64,000 bases of DNA, taken from Kalaharituber pfeilii (taxonomy: Eukaryota; Ascomycota; Pezizomycetes; Pezizales; Pezizaceae). Under the pieces are notes generated by a model, which saw nothing but the letters and a program-made list of their open reading frames with translations, was not told the origin of the DNA and searched no databases. Made by a program: the position numbers and the translations under genes. This document shows positions 35,363 to 45,875 of the stretch, piece by piece. How positions within the stretch are numbered: position 1 is the stretch's first letter; every line of letters starts with the position of its first letter. The stretch spans positions 285,717-349,716 of the forward strand of contig WHUZ01000067.1 of assembly GCA_015179045.1 (NCBI GenBank), written 5' to 3'.

Positions 35363-36209
35363 CTGTGTTTCACCACATCTCGACGCACACCACAATTCGA
35401 CGCACTTTCCCACCAAAACTAGCCACGCAGAAGAGCGTGTACCTCAACCACTAGAGCAGAATTTTGTAAGCGCTATTTAGAGATACTAAATAAATACTTG
35501 TTCTTCATATTTAGCACCTCTGCTTGCTCAAAGAAAGCATTCTCAAGGAATTATGGCACAGCGAAATTTGTAACAATGTCTTGGCATCTATTTGTATGGG
35601 ATTCTCATACAATATTTCAGCAGACTGAACATACTATCCTTTTTCAGCACTATCACACCAATGGCCATAGTCTTGTGATTAAAGGGTCTCTTCTAGCTGT
35701 ATATTGACTCACTTGACTTTATTCAGTCTATTTTGATATATTGCATAGTTGGCATGCTGATATATATTTTCAGGTGCTCTTCCGCTACTATTTATATGCA
35801 ATATTTCTATGAGAATAAAAATATTTTGAACAACTCAACAATTACTTTAAGGATTATATTGATGCAATTCATGTATACCTCCATAGGGATAGGTTACCCA
35901 AATAAAGTGTTTAAATATTTTTATTGAATAAATTGCAGATGCAGTGAGTAGATTTCCATATCTGCAATTTTACCGCAAAAATATATGCGAAGACTTATGT
36001 GAAAATGTGCAGAGATATAATTCATTCATAACTACTTTTTTTATAAAAGTAGAGATACAGGATCTGAAGAATGATGCTTGCTTTAAGCCTCCTAAAAGGC
36101 GCATCGAAAAGTAGGTTCTGTGCGTGGGGATATACAGGTTCTCATTCGCTCAGTTTTGGTGGGAAAGTGCGTCGAATTGTGGTGTGCGTCGAGATGTGGT
36201 GAAACACAG
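35363..36209. mobile_element. Mariner-type MITE (847 bp) with 58-bp perfect terminal repeats
   Basis: Begins CTGTGTTTCACCACATC and ends in its reverse complement. The two ends match perfectly for 58 bp. Both sides have TA (35361-35362 and 36210-36211), the target of Tc1/mariner elements. The interior is AT-rich with no frame over 90 codons, so it needs a transposase from elsewhere. Confidence 0.88.
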
Positions 36210-36229
36210 TATCTAGTACAGATTCTGTT

Positions 36230-36714
36230 AAAGTTAATAATTGTATATAAAGATCATGTTAGATACAGTGAATACACCCTTCAAATATATAAACGAAATT
36301 CATATCCTCAACCTAATCTCCATACCTCGACCTTATTAGTAGCATTCTTCAGAGTTCTTAGAATTACTAGAACTTGAAGTAGTAGTAGATGAACCACTAC
36401 AGGCTCTAGCAGTAATTCCTTCTGAGGTGTCATAATGATAGAAGGGACCTGTGGCTCCAGAACTGCTGCTGGAACCTACTTCTCCCCTCCCCTGTCTCGT
36501 ATTCAGACCCTCCCATTTTATGAACCAAAGGTCTTCCCCATCCTCAGCTTTATATGTGAGTCCCCCAACAGCCTCTTTCTGTAGATTCCTCAACTGTAGC
36601 CATTTCCCTCTGTTTCTGTTTCCGGAAGAAGAATGACAGACAAAATCAACGCAACAGAATGGAAAACGTCTCGTGGTGATCCATTATATCTTTACAGGCT
36701 ATTAAGAGCAAAAG
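36230..36714. other. Region with an unassigned minus-strand open frame
   Basis: 36336-36640 (minus) encodes about 100 residues (GKWLQLRNLQKEAVGGLTY, then DLWFIKWEGLNTRQ, then a Ser-rich tail). It could be an exon or transposon remnant. I do not recognise it. 36640-36690 matches 32945-33005 next to the Lys/Ala/Pro-rich locus. Confidence 0.35.
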
Positions 36715-37475
36715 CGGGCCAATGTGAGGTAGAGCTATCATCCTTTGTTGACGACCTCAACTGCGTCATAGTGAACTGGGACCAGGAGGGTAGACATCGA
36801 AATGAGTAAATGATTAGGTGTGATCTGTGACAGCACCCTTGACTTTGATCACCATTGGAGGAGCCAGATTGATACAGCCAGAAAACTCCTGGGGGGTCTT
36901 TCTGGGCTGGGGAACTCGCAGTAGGGGATGAGCCCTCTCTCATGGCCGAAGGCATATACTGGGATGGTGAGGGTAGTGGTTTTATGGGGTTCTGAGATCG
37001 GCTGGAGAGGCCAGAAGAAATGGAGAGAGAAGTTTGAAAGGCTTCAGTACCAGGCGCTTCACAAGTGCACAGGGGCAGTTCAGGGAGCAGCGAGGGAGAA
37101 GGTCGAGGCACTTGCAGGTGTCAAGAGTGTAGCCACCATCCTCGACCAGAGCCAGGCAAGGTATGCACTGAGGTCAATAAGGGACCCTGCAGGAGTGGGG
37201 GACCTATGGCCTGAGAGCTTCACCTGGGTGCAGGCTGCAGACCCAGACCGGGAGGGCGAAAAAGGCAGGGACTGGAGAGATTTTGGGCTGAACTGGACAG
37301 AGGGCATGAGCAAAGTGGATGGCTTTGAATCACTAGCAGGACGAATTGCTAGCAGGCTTGAGGTCGACGAGGAGAGAGAGAGTGTGTCTTGGGATCGAGA
37401 TGTACACTCACGTTTGCCGGTTCGGGAATTATCGTTGTCTTGTGCCGTGCGGTTCAGGCCGATATTTCGGTGCGG
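36715..37475 (+). pseudogene. LINE reverse transcriptase fragment (FVDD box to thumb)
   Basis: Plus-strand frames give the RT active-site box as FVDDLNCVIVNW, then LDFDHHWRSQID and LGGLSGLGN, a stop, then SPLSWPKAYTGMVRVVVLWG, matching the region after YVDD in the LINE at 59940-63790 (SPRSWRQAYTGMVRAVAMWG). No endonuclease, RNase H or tail. Both ends lie within sequence related to 32935-33540. Confidence 0.78.
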
Positions 37476-37485
37476 AGGCCAACAC

Positions 37486-37535
37486 TTTTTTATTTCACGT
37501 AACCCCGCTTGCAGCTGTTCGCCATGGCAGGGCAA
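37486..37535 (-). mobile_element. Minimal hairpin/poly-A insertion (family B)
   Basis: Fifty bp: a short poly-T, then the hairpin backwards (ACGTAACCCCGCTTGCAGC to GCCATGGCAGGG). Flanked by GGCCAACAC (37477-37485) and GGCCGACAC (37536-37544). Confidence 0.82.
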
Positions 37536-37639
37536 GGCCGACACAGTACTGATTTAATAGTGTTTGTTTGATGTGGGTTTATCGCCAGATTTGGCAGTCG
37601 GTTTGGATTCTGGAAGTAGGTTTTGTCGATGGCTTGGGT

Positions 37640-39481
37640 CTACTGTATTTTATGGTGAAGCGGGTCACGACGCAGAAGCGGGTCACATATTTTTACAGAA
37701 TTGAAAATTAAATTTATTCCCCCTATGCTCTTAATACCTTCATATTACTACTCTCTCCACTTGCTCAAGGTAGTTCAATGGCACGAGAGTGGGGTATTGG
37801 AGTTGGTGAGACATGTGGGGTGGTAGTGGTCTGTGTGCTGGAGTGGGTGGGGGCCAATGGGTAGGTTACCGAGAAGGCAGGAATTCTGACCATAAATATA
37901 CCCAGAATGTCCTTCTATGCAATTTTTAACCCAGTAGAGGTTCAATTCCATAAAGGCAATAATCTAGCATAGTTACAGCATGCTGTGGAAATTCTAGCAG
38001 AAGTTACATGCCTGGAACTAGAGGTAGAAGTTAGCCGAGCAGGTAATGAGGAGGAGTTTCAGGTATTTTAGGCCATTGTGCATCCAATAATTTAGTGAAG
38101 CTTTAGCAATTGAGGATATGCATTTATGACATCTGTAATAAGTTTTTTACATCTTCACCACTTAGATTTTTGTATTATGTTATGTAGGTATACTCCCTAT
38201 AATGTGTGGAAATTAAAACTGGGAAGCCGGGTATTGTGCACTAGCTAAATCTTTTACTACTGCCAACTGCATCAACTATATAATAGCTATTTGGCCCAAT
38301 AATCCTGGTTAGTGGAATGTATCTGAGTTAGTAAGCGAGGTGTTTTCTATTGATGTAAAAAGACATATGACTAGTAACCTCTGTAGCTTATATAAGACTG
38401 GAGGTTGTAAGTGCAGAAAATTACTATCTACCAGTTGCTAGACCAAAAGGGTAATTGATAAGTATGAACTACTGCTCGCTAGTTGCCAGTATAGCTCCTC
38501 ACAACTTTATATATTGCATGTGCATGACGTCGCATATGCTATATACTCGCTCTTATGCACTGCCCCATATCATCTATCTAGGAGTCATGAGCAACTTCGT
38601 GTCAGGGTCATGTATGTGCTGCTAATTATTGCAATACTTACAAACTGTCATATATTACATTTTCATTATTACAAGATTATATATGTGCGATCTGCAGCAT
38701 CATTCATATCTCTATACTATTGCTCACCTAAGCACTCATAGGTAGTCTCATAATACTATTCTGTATCTTTGAATACCCATAAATTGAACTTGCTGTTTAT
38801 TCTATTCTACCACTAGTATTATTGGGCTATAATCGCCATTATATAGTTCATGCAGTTGGCAGTAGTAAAAGATTTAGCTAGTGCACAATACCCGGCTTCC
38901 CAGTTTTAATTTCCACACATTATAGGGAGTATACCTACATAACATAATACAAAAATCTAAGTGGTGAAGATGTAAAAAACTTATTACAGATGTCATAAAT
39001 GCATATCCTCAATTGCTAAAGCTTCACTAAATTATTGGATGCACAATGGCCTAAAATACCTGAAACTCCTCCTCATTACCTGCTCGGCTAACTTCTACCT
39101 CTAGTTCCAGGCATGTAACTTCTGCTAGAATTTCCACAGCATGCTGTAACTATGCTAGATTATTGCCTTTATGGAATTGAACCTCTACTGGGTTAAAAAT
39201 TGCATAGAAGACATTCTGGGTATATTTATGGTCAGAATTCCTGCCTTCTCGGTAACCTACCCATTGGCCCCCACCCACTCCAGCACACAGACCACTACCA
39301 CCCCACATGTCTCACCAACTCCAATACCCCACTCTCGTGCCATTGAACTACCTTGAGCAAGTGGAGAGAGTAGTAATATGAAGGTATTAAGAGCATAGGG
39401 GGAATAAATTTAATTTTCAATTCTGTAAAAATATGTGACCCGCTTCTGCGTCGTGACCCGCTTCACCATAAAATACAGTAG
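37640..39481. repeat. Large near-perfect inverted repeat: arms about 645 bp, spacer 553 bp
   Basis: Left arm 37640-38284 and right arm 38838-39481 are reverse complements. Comparing by eye I find one single-base indel and only a few mismatches near the spacer. Outer ends are CTACTGTATTTTATGG and its complement, followed by AAGCGGGTCAC written twice. The spacer (38285-38837) is AT-rich, with a stretch near 38403-38470 that resembles a decayed copy of the LTR at 29485. No frame over 80 codons. A foldback or MULE-like transposon, or a local inverted duplication, are the options. No clear target duplication was found. Confidence 0.85.
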
Positions 39482-41100
39482 CCTTTGGGGGGAGTTTGGC
39501 TGGGAGAAGGGAGCTAGCTTTGGATGCTCCGGAGCATTTGTTATGGCTTTTTCACTGGTAAAATACTAAACACCGTGATATTATCTTACACTGCGGGGTC
39601 TGTGTTGCCTCAAATAGCAGCTAGTTTCTGGTAGTAACGACTCTATTACTACATTAGTGTACCCCAACCTTGCACCTATCCCAAAAGGATCGAAAAAAAT
39701 TCAAATTGCAAAAATATGTGGGCCTTCACTTACAAGTAGAATCTATGGCACTAAGATAGGATTACGGGTATCTATCGCAAAAGCTTATATTTTTGCACGT
39801 TTTGCTTGTAGGCTAACCATTGGTTGTCCAGAAGAAGTCGCACAGTACGTACCGACTAAAAAAAAACCTTGCCCTTGCCAGGACCAGTTTTTTTGTTGGT
39901 CTGGTTCAATTCAAAATCTGGGTCAATTGCATGGAGGATCTGATAAACTCAAAAGAAAGGACTTGTCTTGAGACGTGCGCGGCGCTTGCCAAGCCAGCGG
40001 CCTACTAGTATGCGGCCTACTACTTAGTATGATTTAACGTTATCAGATTCTAAACCCGCCTCACCCGCGCCCCGCGGCCACGCAGGCTCAGCTTGACACA
40101 AAAAACCGGCCGAAACGCCATTTTCCATACGGGAAGCAGCAAAGCGCTCATGCTCCGTTTCACTAAAAACTTGGAACCTCCACTCCGATTCGAAACAATA
40201 TTTCGTCATGTATCCCTCCTATCTACAAACACAAACAGAAAATCCCCATCCGGCGTCCCATTAGACCCTGACTCTAATTTTTCGTGTTTTGCAATCTCAG
40301 TAAACATCTCAGTTGCGCTAGGAGGTCTGTCTGGTTTCCTAGTAATTTGCGCGATGCGTCCTATAACGAACCTTCTTACTCCTGGCAGACAGTTACCCTT
40401 CGCAGGCGATAGAGCCCACTACCACTCCCGAATTCCCAATTTCCCACCCCGAAAAAAACACCATTTAATTTTCAACCGAATGACTGACTTGCTTTTATTT
40501 TTACCTTCCAATTCCCCCCTCGCCGCCGATTCGATCCCTCTTACATCATACAAAAAGAAAAAACAAAAAAGCTACAAACGGAATTCCCAAACAACAACAA
40601 GCAGCAAAACCCCTACCGCGGAACCTACCCACCGGAAAATCCCGGGATCAAATGCTTCGTTCTGCATGCATATTACCCAGGGCTTATAAGCTACCACATC
40701 TCTAAGTTTTATTTGTTGTCATGCGTTATATCCCTCCCAGAATGTGACCAGCCATAATGGGAGTCGGGAATCCGCTGACATCGGACCACTATAGTAGCGT
40801 CCAAGACTTACCTACTGACCTAAAGTGCGAGCGTGCGACCAGCTTTTTACAGGCAGCGGGAATCATTCCTGCATGAAGCTGAACGATCATAAGCTGCACG
40901 TCAATCCGGCCCCGCATTTCTAAGGATACATATTGCGCTGAATCAATGATTGGTCATAATTGCGATTAATCAAGCTTGCCATCATCTGCGCATCACCGCA
41001 CCCGCGCGACTCCACCACTCCAACTGACCACACCCGCATCCCCGCACCTCTCCACCTTCCATCCTATCCACATTCACCCCATCTAAACAGCTCTCCCAAG
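39482..41100. other. Gene-poor stretch upstream of the GNAT-like gene
   Basis: Open frames (40093-40689 is the longest) show no domain and no codon pattern. The last 150 bp before 41101 are C-rich and probably include the promoter and 5' untranslated region of the next gene. Confidence 0.35.
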
Positions 41101-42458
41101 ATGTGCGACGACCTCCTCGCCCGCCACCACCTTCTCTCCGCTGCCTCCTCCATCCCCCTCAGCTCTAACCCCACCTGGTTCACGACGCAGTCCTACCGTC
41201 CGACCGACCCCCCGCGCGGACCTTCCTCTTCCTCCCCCTTCATTCTCCATCTCCCCTCCGCTGCCACCTCGACCTCCCCCGCCTCCCGACTGCTCTCCAA
41301 ATCCAAAACCAGCAATGCGCCGTCCAAGTCTGCCACCAGCGGCTCCACCGTCGCACCAACAACCGTCTTCGACTACTTCCCCGCCTTCTTCGAGATCAAC
41401 AAACGCTGGTCTATCTACGCTTTCGACAAATCCGCCATCGCGCTCTACCCCACAAAAGCCGACCGATGCGAAATGGTCTACGAAATGGTGTACTCGCACG
41501 CGCACCACCACCGTGAGCAACAATTCCTCCAGCAACAACAGCAGCTCCGTGGACGTCTACCGGGTTCGCCCCCCACGGCCCCTCCGGCGGATTCGGCAAC
41601 TCCCTCGGCGTAACCGGTTACTCCGGCTCTAATCCCGGCTCGCGTTCCCCGTCTCCGGGACCGCTGGGACTGAGCCCTGCCTCCCTTGCCCAATCTTACG
41701 AGCTCGTCGAAGACGAAGCCTGGTTCCGCGCCACATTCCCCTCCCGCACCTCGTACCTCGCCGAAGAAAAATGCCTCTCGATTGTCGACGTCGCCCACCC
41801 CGGCTCCAAACGCGCGGGGTACCTCCTCCTCATGCTTCCCACCGCCTTGGCCTCCTCCGGCACAGCCCGCCTCTACATCCCAGAGCTTATCGTCTTCCCC
41901 GAGTACCGCGGTGCCGGCGCCGGCGCACACGCACACTTGAGTTTGCTCGGTCGCGGGTTAGTGCGGATGCTGTTGCAAGCTGTCATCGACGTTGCTGGAG
42001 ATCTAGCAGATAGTCTCGCGGGTAGCGGTGGTGTCGATATCTGGATGAACGTGAGCGCCGAGCAGGACCCGGAAGTGCTGCGGACGGCAGTGGAGATGGG
42101 ATGGGAAGTCAATAGACCCCTGTGGCTCGTGGAGCGGAATAACCCCGAGGAGGATGAGGAACAGGAGTTCGAGCTTGTGGATTTGGTAGAGGAGGAGCGG
42201 AAGAAGAGGGCTGCAGAGACCGTAGCAGCGCCGGTGCCAGCTGCAGAAGCTGCTACTGCCAGTAGTGGTGCCCCGTCGGCATCGAACACTGGCGCCGCAA
42301 GAACGCAGGCGCCGCCCGCGCCTTCGTCGCACAAGGATAAAGAAAAAGGACATTGGAGGTTCGGGGAGTGGGGGAAGGGGATGAAAGGGTGGCGGGAGAG
42401 GTGGGTGAAGGCATTGGAGGAGATTAGCCATGGGAAGGCTTCTGGGGCGCATTCGTAA
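41101..42458 (+). CDS. Possible GNAT-like acyltransferase (single exon, one frameshift)
   Basis: One frame from ATG 41101 to about 41565 continues, after one added base, in another frame to the stop at 42458, giving 452 residues. The break lies in GGG (41562-41564) or the six C at 41569-41574. The N-terminal half carries DYFPAFFEINKRWSIYAFDK, a short His/Gln-rich run and a Gly/Ser-rich linker. The second half has strands (YLLLMLPT, LYIPELIVFPEY) followed by RGAGAGAHAHLSLLGRGLV, which resembles the GNAT motif A acetyl-CoA loop and helix, then MNVSAEQDPEVLRTAVEMG. The C-terminus is a charged Ala/Pro-rich tail. GC-rich and codon-biased, so I take it as a conserved host gene. Assignment to GNAT rests on the loop and strand pattern only. 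Confidence 0.6.
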
Positions 42459-43024
42459 TGCCGATGCCCAAAAAGCACAGGCATGTACCAGCCGGAGCGA
42501 ATGCGAAGAGGCAATTGGAATTTGTCGGGGGGGGGGGAGTCTGGCTGCAAGGGGGGGGAGTTCGAAATAACTTGTTTCGGAAGCGAAATAGGGTTGTACT
42601 AGTAACAAGCTTAATTTGGCCACCAGGTGGAATACACATCTATCCAATTGTCCTTTTTGAGCGACCACTGGCGGTGCCATGCCGTGCGCAAGAACTAAAG
42701 CGACCATGAGAAATTGATAGATAGATACATCTCTCTACACTCCTAGCAACTCACGGTTCCATTTCCTGTATAGCTTCTATCAGCGTTCATACGTACGGTA
42801 TAGATCAAATTTAGGCAATGTAATGCCCAAGTTGTATGATATCTCACTTGAGCAATTGTACCAAGCTGGTGCTTTCTATCATTATTAAAGGGATTTTGCT
42901 GGTACCAGGGATTTATCAGGGATAAAGCCCTTAATATGTGGCGCAACCCTGGGAATAGCAAAAAATGCAATTGAGTTTTTGCTGCATCAGGGATACTCCA
43001 GGTTTTCTCCCCTTCGTGCCCAGC
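42459..43024. other. Intergenic DNA, nothing recognised
   Basis: Two G runs (42528-42537 and 42551-42559) lie just after the GNAT-like gene. No gene seen. Confidence 0.4.
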
Positions 43025-43037
43025 CGCTAACCTACTT

Positions 43038-43109
43038 TTTTTTTTTTTTTTTTTTTTTTTTAATCACATAACCCCGCTTGTAGCACTTGGCCATGGCAGG
43101 GTGAAAGGG
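43038..43109 (-). mobile_element. Minimal hairpin/poly-A insertion (family B)
   Basis: Seventy-two bp: long poly-T, ATCACATAACCCCGCTTG to GGCCATGGCAGGG, plus nine extra bases. Flanked by the 13-bp duplication CGCTAACCTACTT (43025-43037 and 43110-43122). Confidence 0.9.
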
Positions 43110-43122
43110 CGCTAACCTACTT

Positions 43123-43837
43123 ATCTCACTGACTTCGAGATGACAACTTAATCCAAAAGCTTACCAAGTCATAACTGCAGTTGTGCTATGGCTACTACTA
43201 CCGATTTGGACTGGCAACCGGTGTAACTGAGGCAGTACAGGCCGTATGGTGCCGGCAGCTTAGTACCAACACCTTGTAACATTTCGCTCGACCATTAGTC
43301 AGCAGCTTTTTTTCGCTTTACTTTACTCCTTTGAGTTAGTCTCATGCCAAGTCCCTTGCATTTTCGTGTTTAGATAGTACTTATTGCATTGCATGCAGCA
43401 AAGTTGCATAATATGCATGCAATACTCAGGAGAAATATGCCAAGACTAGCTGAGTAAGTATTAAAATTGCCCATTTAGGAAATTTTTTGCCTTCTTGGCA
43501 CGTTACATTTTTGACCATCTCTCATACAAAATGTCCTCTTTTATTTTCCTATTCACATGTGCAGTTTTTTCTTTTATTTTTTTCTGATCTCGTAGAATTG
43601 TTCGCAATAGCAAATACTATAGATTTAGGAGATTTAAAATTCCAGATCTATAGTTGTGGTGTTGTGGATACATAATTTGTCACCCCCTTGATTTGGTGTT
43701 GGTACTAAGCTGCCGGCACCATAGTGTTGGCATTTGCTCCCATGAAACCAGAAGGCAGACATCCTCGCGCAACCCGGAGAGGCACAGAAAGGAGAACTAC
43801 ACCTAAGAAATGGGGAAAAGAGAAAAAGAGAAAAACT
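43123..43837. other. Intergenic DNA before the tRNA, nothing recognised
   Basis: A short phrase (GCCGGCAGCTTAGTACCAAC at 43251 and its complement near 43700) forms an inverted pair about 450 bp apart. No gene seen. Confidence 0.4.
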
Positions 43838-43843
43838 AAAAAA
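43838..43843 (-). terminator. RNA polymerase III terminator of the tRNA
   Basis: Six A on the plus strand (TTTTTT on the minus strand) start 12 bp past the tRNA 3' end, the usual Pol III stop. Confidence 0.75.
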
Positions 43844-43854
43844 TTGTTCACTTA

Positions 43855-43959
43855 TGCTCCCTGTGAGGATCGAACTCACGATCTTCGGATATCACTTTCC
43901 TTAGGAAGTGTCATATACTTAATATGAGACCGACGCTCTACCAACTGAGCCAAGGAAGC
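43855..43959 (-). tRNA. Elongator tRNA-Met (CAT) with 32-nt intron
   Basis: On the minus strand GCTTCCT pairs with AGGGAGC (one G-T wobble) and is followed by discriminator A. The D-arm is TGGCTCAGTTGGTAGAGCG (A box), the T-arm GTGAGTTCGATCCTCAC (B box), and the anticodon loop is CTCATA|A with anticodon CAT. A 32-nt intron starts one base after the anticodon (canonical 37/38 site). Removing it leaves a 73-nt tRNA. The T-T mismatch at the base of the anticodon loop is also known in yeast elongator tRNA-Met. CCA is not encoded. Confidence 0.95.
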
Positions 43960-44213
43960 TTTGTTACTAAGAATAGTGTGATAATGACCTATATTAACAT
44001 ATAACGATTTCAACGATGCCACATCCGGAGAGCACAAATGCTCACGCACATGTATGCACGGGTCAGTCCTCCTGCGTAACCAGCATTATGTGGCCTAGGT
44101 GCCACAGGAGCTCCTTGTACTCCCAGGCAGGTTCCGTTGGGTGACTACAGAAGTCCTCGTCAAGGTAAATGTAGTAAATTATATAATGAATTGCTTGATA
44201 CCATATATACAGA

Positions 44214-45066
44214 TGGAACCAGAACCCACACCTGAAGCCCTAGGCTTCAGCCCAATCTACACCGTGCACTCGGAGGAGCCGTCGCCGGAGAGCACGACGC
44301 CAACGCCCACCCTGCCACCCACACCCGGGGTGGAACCCACTTCCGCGACAGCCCCGACAACCGCGGACAAGCCCCGAACCAAGAAGAGAAAAGGAAAACA
44401 GCCGTCGGCTCAAGAACCATACGCATTTAAGTGATGACTGGACAAAGGGAGGTGGAGAAGATTGCAACCGCCCTCCGGCCGGGACCCCGGCAGCACCTAT
44501 GGATAACACCCCCGCTGCCACCACCACCATACCGAAACCCCCGACACCGACCCCCGAGCCCACCCCGAAACCCACGAACCCCGACCCAGGCCCGCAATCT
44601 CCCCGTCCAGCCCCAACACTAGACCCGCCGCCACCCAATCCGCTCCGGATGCCACCACTTCGAAATCCGGCATCGTAGTACATGGAATAGCTTTGAGAAA
44701 GGATCTGGGGAAAGTCCGAAAATGGTTGGAAAAAGACAATAAAGGACTAGGTAAAATAGTTGGGATTAGCTGGCTGAGACGAAAGGCAAAACTGATAGAA
44801 GAAGGAAAGAAGACGAGTTCAGCGGTGGTGTACTTGGAGGAAAACATCGAGATAGACAGGGTACGGCTGGGAGGGAAATGGTTTAGGGTCACTCAGTACG
44901 AGTCAGACAGGCGCCAGAGAGATAGGACCTACTGACTGCTCTACCTGCATCACCACTGAGCACCGCGGGCCCCACATGTAACTATCTGTTATGTTTTCTT
45001 TTATTCCTTATGTACTTAAATCGCCATAGCCTTTAAGGCGGCATGCGATAAATGATATAAAAAAAA
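44214..45066 (+). mobile_element. ORF1-only LINE derivative (about 850 bp)
   Basis: Flanked by ATATATACAGA (44203-44213) and ATATATAACAGA (45067-45078). The ORF1 start codon straddles the 5' junction (MEPEPTPEALGFSP). A Pro/Thr-rich, lysine-ended N-terminal part runs to 44434. After frame changes the core domain follows (SGIVVHGIALRKDLGKVRKW, then KKTSSAVVYLEE, then LGGKWFRVTQYES), ending near 44935. An untranslated stretch, a family A hairpin (TCGCCATAGCCTTTAAGGC) and a short A-tail close it. No ORF2. Confidence 0.83.
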
Positions 45067-45259
45067 ATATATAACAGAATAAAGATACGGCTTATATACC
45101 GAGAAAACTATCATGCTGTTACTAGACATTGTTACCTATGCTGTTGGCACGTGGCGGAGTAGGTGAGACATTCCAGACTGTGGCACATGACAGTGCCGAC
45201 ATGGCACCCCGACAATGTCTCTCCCACTTATGTCTTGTTCCGGACTTATCTCTAAACAG

Positions 45260-45325
45260 TTCTTTTTCTTTTTCTTTATCACGTAACCTAACCCCCCTTA
45301 TCGCTGCTCGCTATGGCAGGGCGAG
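45260..45325 (-). mobile_element. Minimal hairpin/poly-A insertion (family B)
   Basis: Sixty-six bp of T-rich tail and hairpin (ending CTATGGCAGGG plus CGAG), flanked by TCTCTAAACAG (45249-45259) and TCTCTCAACAG (45326-45336). The tail has C interruptions, so it is older than most. Confidence 0.8.
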
Positions 45326-45578
45326 TCTCTCAACAGATAAATACTTGTCAAAAATGTCCATTTGGTGAAAAGTTGAATTCAAAAATGACACCGAGTTTCG
45401 TTGCCGACTGTCATTTTGAGTATTGTACTAGTACGCACGCGATCACTGATATTGAGGGGAAAAAAAAAAAAAGTTGTACTAGTACGACAATGCAGAGCAT
45501 TTACAACGTTACACAGCATCAGAGAGCTGTTGCGAAGCATTGTTTACGTGGCTGAGCACAGTCGCCGATGTCTCCCTT

Positions 45579-45761
45579 ACATGGGCAGCACATTGACATG
45601 GATGGAGATTTGGTTAGTTCGTTATGTTTCTCACTACACTAGCAGGGCCGTGGGTCACTACCGATGTCATTTTAACTTCATTTCTATTTTGTTCCGTTTG
45701 TACCTAAATCGCCATAGCCCTTAAGGGCGGCATGCGATCAATGATATAAAACAAAAAACAA
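45579..45761 (+). mobile_element. Short LINE 3' end (family A), 183 bp
   Basis: Flanked by GATGTCTCCCTT (45567-45578) and GACGTCTCCCTT (45762-45773). Contains only untranslated sequence, a family A hairpin (TCGCCATAGCCCTTAAGGG) and an impure A-tail. It ends about 40 bp before the TATA box of the next gene. Confidence 0.82.
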
Positions 45762-45800
45762 GACGTCTCCCTTTTCACAGCCTTGTACCTTCCCCATGCA

Positions 45801-45807
45801 TATAAAA
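45801..45807 (+). promoter_or_regulatory. TATA box of the membrane-protein gene
   Basis: TATAAAA, 69 bp before the ATG at 45876. A LINE 3' end is inserted immediately upstream. Confidence 0.6.
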
Positions 45808-45875
45808 GTCGTGAGGCTGCATACTTCCTTCCAAGGTCATTCAATCATATCGTATCCTAAGATTAGTCAGTTCCT

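Noticed and set aside
40093..40689. 198-residue plus-strand frame
   Set aside because: Low-complexity Thr/Pro/Ser composition with no domain or conserved start context; left unannotated.
41083..42707. Several minus-strand frames over 150 residues
   Set aside because: GC-rich antisense shadows of the GNAT-like gene; no motifs.
43724..43927. 67-residue plus-strand frame
   Set aside because: Its end runs through the tRNA-Met gene; no other support.
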